A stretch of DNA of 64,000 nucleotides from Ectothiorhodospiraceae bacterium. GTDB taxonomy: Bacteria > Pseudomonadota > Gammaproteobacteria > HK1. Location: contig JACKNM010000012.1 of the NCBI GenBank assembly GCA_024234875.1, positions 124,001 to 188,000 on the forward strand, in the 5' to 3' direction. The notes under the pieces were generated by a model that had not been told where the DNA came from, did no database searches, and saw nothing but the letters and a program-made list of their open reading frames with translations. Position numbers and translations under genes: made by a program. Shown in pieces: positions 1 to 8,713 of the stretch (its first letter is position 1; each line of letters opens with the position of its first letter).

Positions 1-2
1 TC

Positions 3-1463
3 ACCGCCAGCGCGTCGGCGGCGGAGCGCACGGTGACCGTCGTGCTCTCCGAGGAGCCGGACGTCCTCGAGCCGTGCCAGTCGAGCCGCTCGAACATCGG
101 CCGCGTGGTGAAGCAGAACATCGTCGAGACGCTGGTCGAGATCGACCCGAAGGACGGGCAGATCACACCGCGGCTGGCGACCGCCTGGCAGCAGGTCGAT
201 GCCAACACCTGGCGTTTCACCCTGCGCGAAGGCGTGAAGTTCCACGACGGCGCGGCGTTCGATGCCGCGGCGGCGGTGAAGTCGATCGATCGCACGCTGC
301 ACGCGACGCCGATCGAGTGTGAGATCCGCACCAAGTTCTTCGGCGGTCTGAAGATCACGGCGAAGGCGGTCGATGCGACGACCCTCGAGCTGGTCACCGA
401 CAAGCCCGCCCCGATCCTGCCGACGATGATGGGCACGATGACCATCACCTCGCCGAGCTCGCCGATGGACAAGGCGACGAACCAGCCGATCGGCACCGGC
501 CCTTACAAGCTCGACGAGTGGAAGGTCGGTCAGGAGATCACGCTGTCGCGCTTCGACGGCTATTGGGGGCCGAAGCCGCAGGCCGAGCGCGCGCGCTACG
601 TGTGGCGAACCGAGTCGACGGTGCGCGCGGCGATGATCGCCGCCGGCGAGGCGGACATCGCCGCGAACATCGCGGTGCAGGACGCGACCGACCCGAAGAT
701 GGACTTCAGCTACCCGAACTCGGAGACCTCGCGGCTGCGCATCGACACCACGCGCCCGCCGCTCGACGACCGCCGGGTGCGCATGGCGTTGAACTACGCG
801 ATCGACCGAGGCGCGCTGCGCGGCAGCATCTTCTCCGCCGACGTCGAGCCCTCGACCCAGCTCGTGGTGCCGAGCATCAACGGCCACAACCCCGAGCTCA
901 AGGTGTGGCCCTACGACCCCGACAAGGCGATGAAGCTGTTGGCCGAGGCGCGCGCCGCCGGCGTCCCCGTCGACAACGAGATCATGATGATCGGGCGCAT
1001 CAACATCTATCCCAACGCCACCGAGGCGATGGAGGCGATGCATGCGATGCTGCAGGCGGTCGGGCTCAACGTGAAGCTGAAGATGCTCGAGGTCGCCGAG
1101 TGGGTGAACATCCTGCAGAAGCCGTACGCCGACGACCGCGGCCCGGTCCTGCTCCAGGCTCAGCACGACAACAACAACGGCGATGCGGTGTTCACCGTGT
1201 ACAACAAGTACCACTGTGAAGGCGCCAACTCGACCATCTGCGACAAGAAGCTCGACCAGACCATCGAGGCCGCGGAGAAGGCGACCGGGGACGAGCGGCG
1301 CAAGCTGTGGCAGGAGGCGTTCCGCATCATCGGCGACGACATCATCGCCGACGTCCCGCTGTTCCACATGGTCGGCTACACCCGAGTCGGCTCGCGCGTG
1401 AACTTCCAGCCGAGCATCTCGACCAACAGCGAGCTGCACATCGAGGACATCACCTTCAAGTGA
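3..1463 (+). CDS. ABC transporter substrate-binding protein, family 5 (5' partial)
   Basis: Periplasmic solute-binding protein of the dipeptide/oligopeptide/nickel/opine class (SBP_bac_5), expected to deliver its ligand to the permeases and ATPases encoded just downstream. The reading frame is open to the left edge and the residues before the first internal GTG (TASASAAERT) look like the end of a signal peptide with an Ala-x-Ala site, so the true start lies outside the window. Family hallmarks include the lobe beginning TVVLSEEPDVLEP, the segment WRFTLREGVKFHDG, and the later stretch RRVRMALNYAIDR. About 480 residues are visible, close to full mature length. Ligand unknown; the neighbouring dioxygenase hints at a non-peptide substrate (inference). 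Confidence 0.9.
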   Translation, partial: TASASAAERTVTVVLSEEPDVLEPCQSSRSNIGRVVKQNIVETLVEIDPKDGQITPRLATAWQQVDANTWRFTLREGVKFHDGAAFDAAAAVKSIDRTLHATPIECEIRTKFFGGLKITAKAVDATTLELVTDKPAPILPTMMGTMTITSPSSPMDKATNQPIGTGPYKLDEWKVGQEITLSRFDGYWGPKPQAERARYVWRTESTVRAAMIAAGEADIAANIAVQDATDPKMDFSYPNSETSRLRIDTTRPPLDDRRVRMALNYAIDRGALRGSIFSADVEPSTQLVVPSINGHNPELKVWPYDPDKAMKLLAEARAAGVPVDNEIMMIGRINIYPNATEAMEAMHAMLQAVGLNVKLKMLEVAEWVNILQKPYADDRGPVLLQAQHDNNNGDAVFTVYNKYHCEGANSTICDKKLDQTIEAAEKATGDERRKLWQEAFRIIGDDIIADVPLFHMVGYTRVGSRVNFQPSISTNSELHIEDITFK

Positions 1464-1471
1464 CCTCCGGC

Positions 1472-1499
1472 GCTGCCCCCGGCGCTCGCCGGGGGCAGC
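1472..1499 (+). terminator. Strong intercistronic hairpin after the binding-protein gene
   Basis: A perfect 12-bp stem (GCTGCCCCCGGC / GCCGGGGGCAGC) with a 4-nt loop begins nine bases after the stop codon. There is no U-tract. The operon continues downstream on the same strand, so it more likely acts as a partial terminator or an mRNA-stabilising 3' structure that keeps the binding protein in excess over the membrane components. Confidence 0.6.
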
Positions 1500-1564
1500 C
1501 CGCGCAGGGTTCGTGCGCCCCGGGGCTGCGGCCGTGGTGCGTGCCGTCGAGGAGGAGCGTCGAG

Positions 1565-2557
1565 ATGCAGTGGCTCGATGTCGAGGAAGGTGCCCGCGGC
1601 CTGCGTCCGCAGAGCGAGTTCGGGCGGCCGAGGGCCTGGCGAGCGGGCGACGTGGGGGCGCGCGATTGGACGGTCGCGGTGCCCGACGCGGCCGTTGCCG
1701 AGATGGAGGCGGTGGTCGAGCTCCATCGTCGCCAGCGTCTCCCGACCTGCATGCTGGCCCCGGAGATGTTCACCCTCGATGCTTGCGCGCGGATGATGGC
1801 CGAGGCCCGCAGCCGGCTCGACCACGGCGTGGGCGTCGCGCTGCTCGACAGGCTCCCGGTCGAGCGCTGGACCGCCGAGGAGGCGAACGCCGTCTACTGG
1901 CTGCTCGGGCGACTGCTGTCGCAACCGGTGGCGCAGGAGTGGAACGGCCTCATGTTCCGCGACATCCTGGATGCCGGCGGCGATCAGGAGTACGGCAACG
2001 AGCGCGCCGTCACCAGCCGGGTGCTCACCTTCCACACCGACAACAGCGGCAATCGCGCGCGGCCGGACTATGTCGGGCTGATGTGTCTCGGCCGCGCCGC
2101 GGAAGGCGGAGAGAGCCAGTTCTGCTCGCTCTACGCGGTGCACGACGCGCTCGCCGCCGACGCGCCGGACCTGCTCGCTCGCCTGTTCGAGCCCTATCTG
2201 CACGACCGCCAGGGGATCCAGGCGCCCGGGGAGATCGAGGTGCTGCGCGCACCGGTGCTCACCTTCGACGGTGAGCGCCTGCGTGGCCGTTACTCGCTCA
2301 ACAAGATCTCCCAGGGGTATCGCAAGGCGGGAGTGCCGATCGACGCGCCCGGCCAGCGCGCGCTCGACGCGGTGGTCGAGGTGATCGACCGCCACCACCT
2401 CGCCTGCGCGTTCACCATCGAGCGAGGCCAGGTCCAGTTCTTCAACAATCTCGAGGGACTGCACCATCGCGCGGATTACAAGGATGCGCCGGAGCAGCGC
2501 CGCCACATGGTGCGCACCTGGTATCGCAATCGTGGTCGCCCGTTCTTCGACGGCTGA
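1565..2557 (+). CDS. TauD/TfdA-type Fe(II)/2-oxoglutarate dioxygenase
   Basis: Predicted non-haem iron, 2-oxoglutarate-dependent dioxygenase of about 330 aa. Typical features are the HxD iron ligands in FHTDNS (H157, D159), a distal histidine in the LHHRADY segment (H300/H301), and a final MVRTWYRNR stretch that would carry the Arg for 2-oxoglutarate. The ATG at 1565 is chosen because GAGGAGG lies just upstream; the longer open frame overlaps the binding-protein gene. It sits inside a peptide-type ABC operon, 18 bp before the first permease, so its substrate is probably the imported compound (inference). Hydroxylation of a betaine, amino acid or sulfonate-like molecule is possible, but the sequence does not decide which. 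Confidence 0.85.
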   Translation: MQWLDVEEGARGLRPQSEFGRPRAWRAGDVGARDWTVAVPDAAVAEMEAVVELHRRQRLPTCMLAPEMFTLDACARMMAEARSRLDHGVGVALLDRLPVERWTAEEANAVYWLLGRLLSQPVAQEWNGLMFRDILDAGGDQEYGNERAVTSRVLTFHTDNSGNRARPDYVGLMCLGRAAEGGESQFCSLYAVHDALAADAPDLLARLFEPYLHDRQGIQAPGEIEVLRAPVLTFDGERLRGRYSLNKISQGYRKAGVPIDAPGQRALDAVVEVIDRHHLACAFTIERGQVQFFNNLEGLHHRADYKDAPEQRRHMVRTWYRNRGRPFFDG

Positions 2558-2575
2558 GACGGGCGCACCGGTTCG

Positions 2576-3493
2576 ATGATGCGGTATCTCGGCCAGCGTG
2601 CCCTGCACAGCGCCATCGCGCTCGGTGCCCTGGTGATGCTGGTGTTCTTCCTGGTGCGGCTCACCGGGGACCCGGCGAGCCTGTATCTGCCCATCGACGC
2701 CTCCGTCGAGCAGCGCCAGGCGTTCTCCGAGCGACATGGATTCGACCGCCCGGTGCTGGCCCAGTTCGCGAGCTTCGTCGGCGACGTGCTCCGGGGCGAC
2801 TTCGGCCATTCCATCCGCAAGGACCGGCCGGCGCTCGAGGTGGTGCTCGAGGCGTTTCCCACCACGCTGTCGCTCGCGGTGGGCACGATGGTGATCGCGG
2901 TGGTGCTCGGCGTGGTGGTGGGATCGCTCGCCGCCATCCGCCCGGGTGGCATGTTCGACCGCATGTCCACCCTCACCTCCCTCGGCGCCGCCAGCGCGCC
3001 CGATTTCTGGGTCGCGATCACCGGCATCTTGCTGTTCGCGGTGGCGCTCGGCTGGTTGCCGACGTCGGGCACCGGTGGCTGGCAGTACTGGATCCTGCCG
3101 CTCGCGGTGCTCTCGCTGCGCCCGTTCGGGCTGCTCGTCCAGGTCGTCCGTGGCTCGATGCTGTCCGCGCTCGGCTCGGCCTACGTGAAGACCGCGCGCG
3201 CCAAGGGTGTCGGCGAGGCGACGGTGGTCTTCGTCCACGCGCTGCGCAACTCCGGGCTCGCGGTGGTCACCGTGGCCGGCGACCAGATGGTCGGCATCGT
3301 CAACGGCGCGGTCATCGTCGAGACGGTGTTCGGCTGGCCCGGGGTCGGCAAGCTGATGATCGACGCGGTCATCCAGCGCGACTTCACGCTGGTGCAGGCG
3401 ACCATCCTGGTCACCGCGACCGCCATCTTCGTTCTCAACGTGGTGATCGACCTGCTCTACGTGCTGCTCGATCCGAGGATCCGGCACCGATGA
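2576..3493 (+). CDS. ABC transporter permease, DppB/OppB type
   Basis: Inner-membrane permease of the dipeptide/oligopeptide family, 305 aa, the usual length. It starts with RYLGQRALHS and a first membrane segment, then the periplasmic region with DPASLYLPIDAS and RHGFDRPVLAQF typical of DppB proteins. The cytoplasmic coupling loop YVKTARAKGV near residues 202-211 is the EAA-like motif that contacts the ATPase. Two adjacent ATGs (2576, 2579) are possible starts. The stop overlaps the next permease start by 4 bp (ATGA), indicating translational coupling. Confidence 0.92.
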   Translation: MMRYLGQRALHSAIALGALVMLVFFLVRLTGDPASLYLPIDASVEQRQAFSERHGFDRPVLAQFASFVGDVLRGDFGHSIRKDRPALEVVLEAFPTTLSLAVGTMVIAVVLGVVVGSLAAIRPGGMFDRMSTLTSLGAASAPDFWVAITGILLFAVALGWLPTSGTGGWQYWILPLAVLSLRPFGLLVQVVRGSMLSALGSAYVKTARAKGVGEATVVFVHALRNSGLAVVTVAGDQMVGIVNGAVIVETVFGWPGVGKLMIDAVIQRDFTLVQATILVTATAIFVLNVVIDLLYVLLDPRIRHR

Positions 3494-4418
3494 GCGACCC
3501 GGCCGCGACCCCGGTCGCCGCGGCGGCGGAGGCGGTGCAGGTGCGGCGCCGGCTGCCGCTGTGGCGGCTCCTCGTCCGCGACCGTTTCGCGCTGGTCGCG
3601 GCCTTCTGGCTCGCCCTGCTCGTGGTCTGCATGGCGTTCGGGCCGGAGCTGCTCGGCAAGGCGGCGACCGCGCTCGATCTGCGCGCGCGCAACACGCCAC
3701 CGGGGTCGCTGGAGAAGGGGTGGCTCGCGGTGCTCGGGACCGACGCGCTGGGGCGGAGCATGCTCGCGCGGCTGGTCGTCGCGACCCGCAACACCATGGC
3801 GGTGGCGCTCACCGCCATCACCCTCGCGTTGCTGGTCGGTGGCCTGCTCGGGATGATCGCCGGCTACGTCGGCGGCTGGTCGAGCCATCTCATCATGCGC
3901 GGCGCCGACGTGCTCCAGAGCTTTCCCTCGCTGCTGCTCGCGGTGGTGGTCCTCTACGTGCTCGAGCCGCGGGTGTCGAATCTGGTGGTGGTGCTCGCGG
4001 TCACCCGGCTCCCGGTGTACGTCCGCGTCGCCCGCGCCGAGGTGCTGGAGATCCGAGAGCGACTGTTCGTGCAGGCGGCGCGCGCCCTCGGCGGTGGGCG
4101 GCGCCACATCCTGCGTCGCCACATCGCGCCGGTGGTGGCGCCGACCCTGCTCACGATCCTCACCGTCGACTTCGCGGTGGTGATGCTGGCGGAGTCCTCG
4201 CTCAGCTTTCTCGGCATCGGGATCCAGCCGCCCGAGATCACCTGGGGTCTGATGGTGGCCCAGGGCCGCAACCACCTCGCCGTCGCCTGGTGGCTCTCGT
4301 TCCTGCCGGGGCTCGCGATCATGCTGGCCGCGATGTCGGCCAACGTGCTCTCGAGCTGGCTGCGAACCGTCGGCGACCCGAGCCAGCGCTGGCGCCTCGA
4401 AGCACCGCGAGGCGAGCG

Positions 4419-4422
<4 letters not shown>
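3490..4422 (+). CDS. ABC transporter permease, DppC/OppC type
   Basis: Second inner-membrane permease, 310 aa. It has the DppC-like order: an N-terminal cytoplasmic tail and helix (FALVAAFWLALLVV), a periplasmic segment containing LGTDALGRSMLARL, then the five-helix core. The coupling motif FVQAARALGGGRRH is followed by LSFLGIGIQPPEITWG, a conserved signature of this subfamily. The start overlaps the upstream permease stop and its own stop overlaps the next gene (GTGA), so the four transport genes form a tightly coupled unit. Confidence 0.92.
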
Positions 4423-5412
<990 letters not shown>

Positions 5413-5429
<17 letters not shown>

Positions 5430-6450
5430 GCAATCCCCCGGCGATGTCGTGTTGCGGGTCGAGGGACTGCGCAAGCACTTCACCACCCCGGGCGGGTTTC
5501 GCCGCCAGCCGGTCGTGGTGCGCGCGGTCGACGACGTGAGCTTCGACCTCGCTCGCGGCGAGACCCTCGGAGTGGTGGGGGAGTCGGGCTGTGGGAAGTC
5601 GACGGTGGCCCGGACCCTGATGCGGCTCGACGAGCCGACCGCCGGCCGCGCCCTGCTCGACGGCGCGGACGTGTTCGCGATGGGGCCGCGCGAGCTCCGC
5701 CGGGCCCGGCGTCGCATGCAGATCGTGTTCCAGGATCCCTACGCCTCGCTCAACCCGCGGATGACCGTCGAGGAGATCATCGCCGAGCCGTGGGACATCC
5801 ATCCCGAGGTGCTGGAACGGCGCGAGCGACCGGAGCGGGTTCGGGCGCTGCTCGAGAGCGTGGGTCTGCGTCGGGACCACGCCGAGCGCTACCCGCACCA
5901 GTTCTCTGGCGGGCAACTCCAGCGCATCGGCGTCGCGCGCGCGATGGCCCTCGAGCCCGAGGTGCTGATCTGTGACGAGCCGGTGTCCGCGCTCGACGTC
6001 TCGGTGCAGGCGCAGGTCGTGAACCTGCTCGAGGAGATCCAGGCGCGCCTCGGCATCGCCTACATCTTCATCGCCCACGATCTGGCGGTGGTCCGCCACC
6101 TCTCGCACCGCATCGCGGTGATGTACCTGGGGCGGATCGTCGAGATCGGCCCGGAGGCCGAGATCTCCGAGGCGCCGCGTCATCCCTACACCAAGGCCCT
6201 GCTCTCCGCCGAGCCGCGCCTCGACCTCGACGCCGAGTCCGATGCCGCGCCGCGCCAGCGCATCCTTCTCGGCGGCGAGGTGCCGAGCCCCGCCGACCCG
6301 CCCTCCGGGTGCCGGTTTCGCACGCGATGCTGGAAGGCGACCGAGCTCTGCGCCCGCGAGGCGCCGCCGCTCACCGCGGACCCCGAGTCACGCTCCCGGC
6401 CGCCGCGGCTGGTGGCATGCCACTTCCCCGAGTCGGATGCCGGGAGCTGA
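5413..6450 (+). CDS. ABC transporter ATP-binding protein, DppF/OppF type
   Basis: Second cytoplasmic ATPase, 345 aa, expected to pair with the preceding one as a heterodimer. Walker A GESGCGKST lies near residues 56-64; QDPYASLNPRMTV is the OppF-style Q-loop; FSGGQLQRI is the signature and ICDEPVSALD is Walker B. The C-terminal cysteine-containing extension (SGCRFRTRCWKATELC) is present. The GTG start at 5413 overlaps the upstream gene by 17 bp and has GAGGTGG just before it. This is the last gene of the transporter operon. Confidence 0.9.
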
Positions 6451-6515
6451 GAGCCCCCGGTGGCCGAGCCGGGCGGCGCGCGGCGTCGCCCGAGTCGAAG
6501 CGTAACCATCCGGAG

Positions 6516-6535
6516 CCGGCCCCCGGGCGGGCCGG
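6516..6535. terminator. Hairpin between convergent genes
   Basis: A 7-bp perfect stem CCGGCCC / GGGCCGG with a 6-nt loop lies in the 88-bp gap between the transporter operon and the convergent GST gene. No T-run follows on either strand, so termination strength is uncertain. Confidence 0.45.
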
Positions 6536-6538
6536 GGG

Positions 6539-7177
6539 TCAGTCGCTGACCATCAGGCTCGCGAACGGCACCATCGCGTGCTTGGCGTAGGCGGGGCGGG
6601 CCTTGAGCCGGGCATACCACGCCTCGACGTTCGGTAGAGAGGGACGCTTCACGTCGAGCTCGTAGTAGCGGTAGAGGCTAACCCCGAGCGGGATGTCGGC
6701 CATCGTCAGGTGGTCGCCCATGATGTAGTCACGGCCGGCGAGCTGCGCGTCCAGGATTCGATACGACTCGCCGAGTCGCTCCACCGCGGCGTCGATCTCC
6801 GCCATGTTGCGCTTCGAGGGCGGCGTGCGGACCAGCCCGAGGAACATGCGCCCCCAGTTCGGCCCGATGGTGCTGATCTGCCAGTCCATCCAGCGGTCGG
6901 CCCGGGCGCGCTCGCCGAGATCGCGCGGCGCCAGGGTGCCCTCGCCGTACTTCACCGCCAGGTAGCGCACGATCGCGTTCGACTCCCACAGCACGGTGCC
7001 GCCGTCGTCGACCGTCGGCACCAGGCGGTTGGGGTTCATCGCGCCGTACTCGGCCGTGTCGAGACCACCGAACGCCCCGCCGGCGTCGACGCGCTCGTGC
7101 GCCAGCCCGAGCTCCGCCACCGCCCACATCACCTTCTGCACGTTGCTCGAGGTGGTTCGTCCCCAGATCTTCAGCAT
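6539..7177 (-). CDS. Glutathione S-transferase family protein
   Basis: Cytosolic GST-fold protein of 212 aa. The N-terminal thioredoxin-like half contains KIWGRTTSSNVQKV, with Ser/Thr at the usual catalytic position, NRLVPTVDDGG with the cis-Pro, and ESNAIVRYL for glutathione gamma-glutamyl binding. The C-terminal helical half carries the conserved MADIPLG segment with the N-capping Asp. Length is standard. Substrate unknown; it could conjugate or isomerise electrophiles. It is transcribed convergently to the ABC operon and divergently from the binding protein at 7414. Confidence 0.9.
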   Translation of the reverse strand: MLKIWGRTTSSNVQKVMWAVAELGLAHERVDAGGAFGGLDTAEYGAMNPNRLVPTVDDGGTVLWESNAIVRYLAVKYGEGTLAPRDLGERARADRWMDWQISTIGPNWGRMFLGLVRTPPSKRNMAEIDAAVERLGESYRILDAQLAGRDYIMGDHLTMADIPLGVSLYRYYELDVKRPSLPNVEAWYARLKARPAYAKHAMVPFASLMVSD

Positions 7178-7203
7178 CGTTCGCCCTCTCTCGTCTGCGC
7201 GGA

Positions 7204-7223
7204 GGTCTGCGCACCCGCAGACC
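7204..7223. promoter_or_regulatory. Perfect inverted repeat upstream of the GST gene
   Basis: GGTCTGCG-CACC-CGCAGACC is an 8-bp perfect dyad 27-46 bp upstream of the GST start, inside the 236-bp divergent region. Part of it is repeated directly at 7196-7201. It could be an operator or a leader hairpin; the sequence alone does not decide. Confidence 0.4.
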
Positions 7224-7413
7224 GTTCGGCCCCTGTGCGCCTCCTCGGTGGAGGGCCGTGGAGCCCGTCTCGTCGAGTCGACGGCGAAGTGTCGGGCCGG
7301 GCAGGCTCGAGTGGCAAGCCGCGGCGGGCACCGGACGGCGGAGCCGGCGTGCGCTCAAGTCCGCCCGATGTGCGCCGCTAGCTCCGAGAAGCCCGTCCCG
7401 GTAGGGAACGTCG

Positions 7414-8709
7414 TTGTCCACCCGCGCCCGGTCGCTGCTCTGCCGCCCTGGCCTTCGCGGTCGTCCCGGTGCCGGCCATCGGCTGGCCGCGGTCGCGCTC
7501 GCTCTGATCGGGCTGACCGCGACCACCGCGACGCCGGCCGACGAGTCGGCCCGTCACCGCCTCCCCGAGCCGGTGCGCATCGGTCTCGATGCCGACCTCT
7601 CGAAGTCGAGCGCGCTCGGTGGGGAGGCGATTCGTCGCGGCGCGGAGCTCGCCATCGCCGAGCTCAATGCACGCGGCGGGGTGCTCGGACGGCCACTGGA
7701 GCTCGTGGCACGTGACAACCGCCGCAACCCGGCGCGCGGCGCGGACAACGTCGCGGAGCTGGCGCGAATGCCGGATCTGGTCGCGGTCATCGGTGGCATG
7801 AGCACCCCGGTGGCGGTCGCCGTGGCGCCGGTGGCGCAGCACGACCGGCTGGTCTATCTGGTGCCCTGGGCCCCCGGGGAGGCGGTGCTCGGTCATTCCA
7901 CCGGCCCGGGCTACGTGTTCCGACTGGGCCCGAACGACGCCGACACCGGCGCCCTCCTGGTGCACTCGGCCCTGGCGCGCGGCCACCGCCGGCCGGGCCT
8001 GGCGCTGTGGCGGACCGCCCGTGGGCGCGCGCTGGAGTCGACCATCCAGGTGCGGCTCGGCGAGCTCGGGCTCCCGCGCGCGCCGGTCGCCTGGCTCGAC
8101 ACCGACCAGTCCGACATGGCGGAGTCGGTGGACAACCTGCTGACCGCGGGCGCCGACCTGATCCTGGTGGCTGCCGGGCCGAGAGAGAGTGGCGCCCTGG
8201 TGCGCGAGGTGGCGCGCCGGCCGTCGCTGATGCGATTGCCCATCATCTCCGACTCGAGCCTCACCGGCGGCTCCTTCCACGACGAGCATGGCGAGCTGCT
8301 CGACCGCGTGGAGCTCAGCTTCCTGCAGACCTACTCCTTTCTGAGCTCGCGCCATCCCGAGCGCGCACGGGAGGTGGTGGAGGCCTACTGCGAGCGGTTC
8401 CGAGTCTGCCGCGCCGAGGCGATTCCGGCTCCGATGGGCACCGCGCACGCCTACGATCTCGTCCATCTCCTGGCCCGCGCGATCACCGCGGCGGGCTCGG
8501 TCGACCGACCGCGCGTCCGCGACGCGCTGGAGCGCATCGAGGTGCACCACGGCCTGGTGCGGGACTACCTCCGCCCGTTCTCGGCGATGGACCACGAGGC
8601 GCTCGGCGAGGACGACCACCGACTGTTCGCCTTCTCCGCCAACGGAGCCGTCGTTCCCGTCGACCGGCGGGACGGCGCGCGCCGCCCGGCGCGCGTGCCG
8701 GGCGTCTGA
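7414..8709 (+). CDS. Periplasmic binding protein, branched-chain amino acid (Peripla_BP_6) type
   Basis: Exported type-I periplasmic binding protein of 431 aa with a TTG start. A long basic N-terminus and a hydrophobic run (LAAVALALIGLTATTA) form the signal peptide. The mature part begins VRIGLDADLSKSSALGGEAIRRGAELAIAE, matching the LivJ/AmiC fold, and continues with VIGGMSTPVAVAVAP and the paired lobes. No transporter genes follow. Instead a hybrid histidine kinase starts 4 bp after the stop, so this protein probably serves as ligand sensor for that kinase rather than as a transport receptor (inference). Confidence 0.85.
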   Translation: MSTRARSLLCRPGLRGRPGAGHRLAAVALALIGLTATTATPADESARHRLPEPVRIGLDADLSKSSALGGEAIRRGAELAIAELNARGGVLGRPLELVARDNRRNPARGADNVAELARMPDLVAVIGGMSTPVAVAVAPVAQHDRLVYLVPWAPGEAVLGHSTGPGYVFRLGPNDADTGALLVHSALARGHRRPGLALWRTARGRALESTIQVRLGELGLPRAPVAWLDTDQSDMAESVDNLLTAGADLILVAAGPRESGALVREVARRPSLMRLPIISDSSLTGGSFHDEHGELLDRVELSFLQTYSFLSSRHPERAREVVEAYCERFRVCRAEAIPAPMGTAHAYDLVHLLARAITAAGSVDRPRVRDALERIEVHHGLVRDYLRPFSAMDHEALGEDDHRLFAFSANGAVVPVDRRDGARRPARVPGV

Positions 8710-8713
8710 CTCG

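Noticed and set aside
1376..3700. 774-aa open frame on the minus strand opposite the ABC operon
   Set aside because: Low-complexity Arg/Ala/His composition, no ribosome binding site, and complete overlap with well-supported genes. Such antisense frames are common in this GC-rich DNA; many others were dropped for the same reason.
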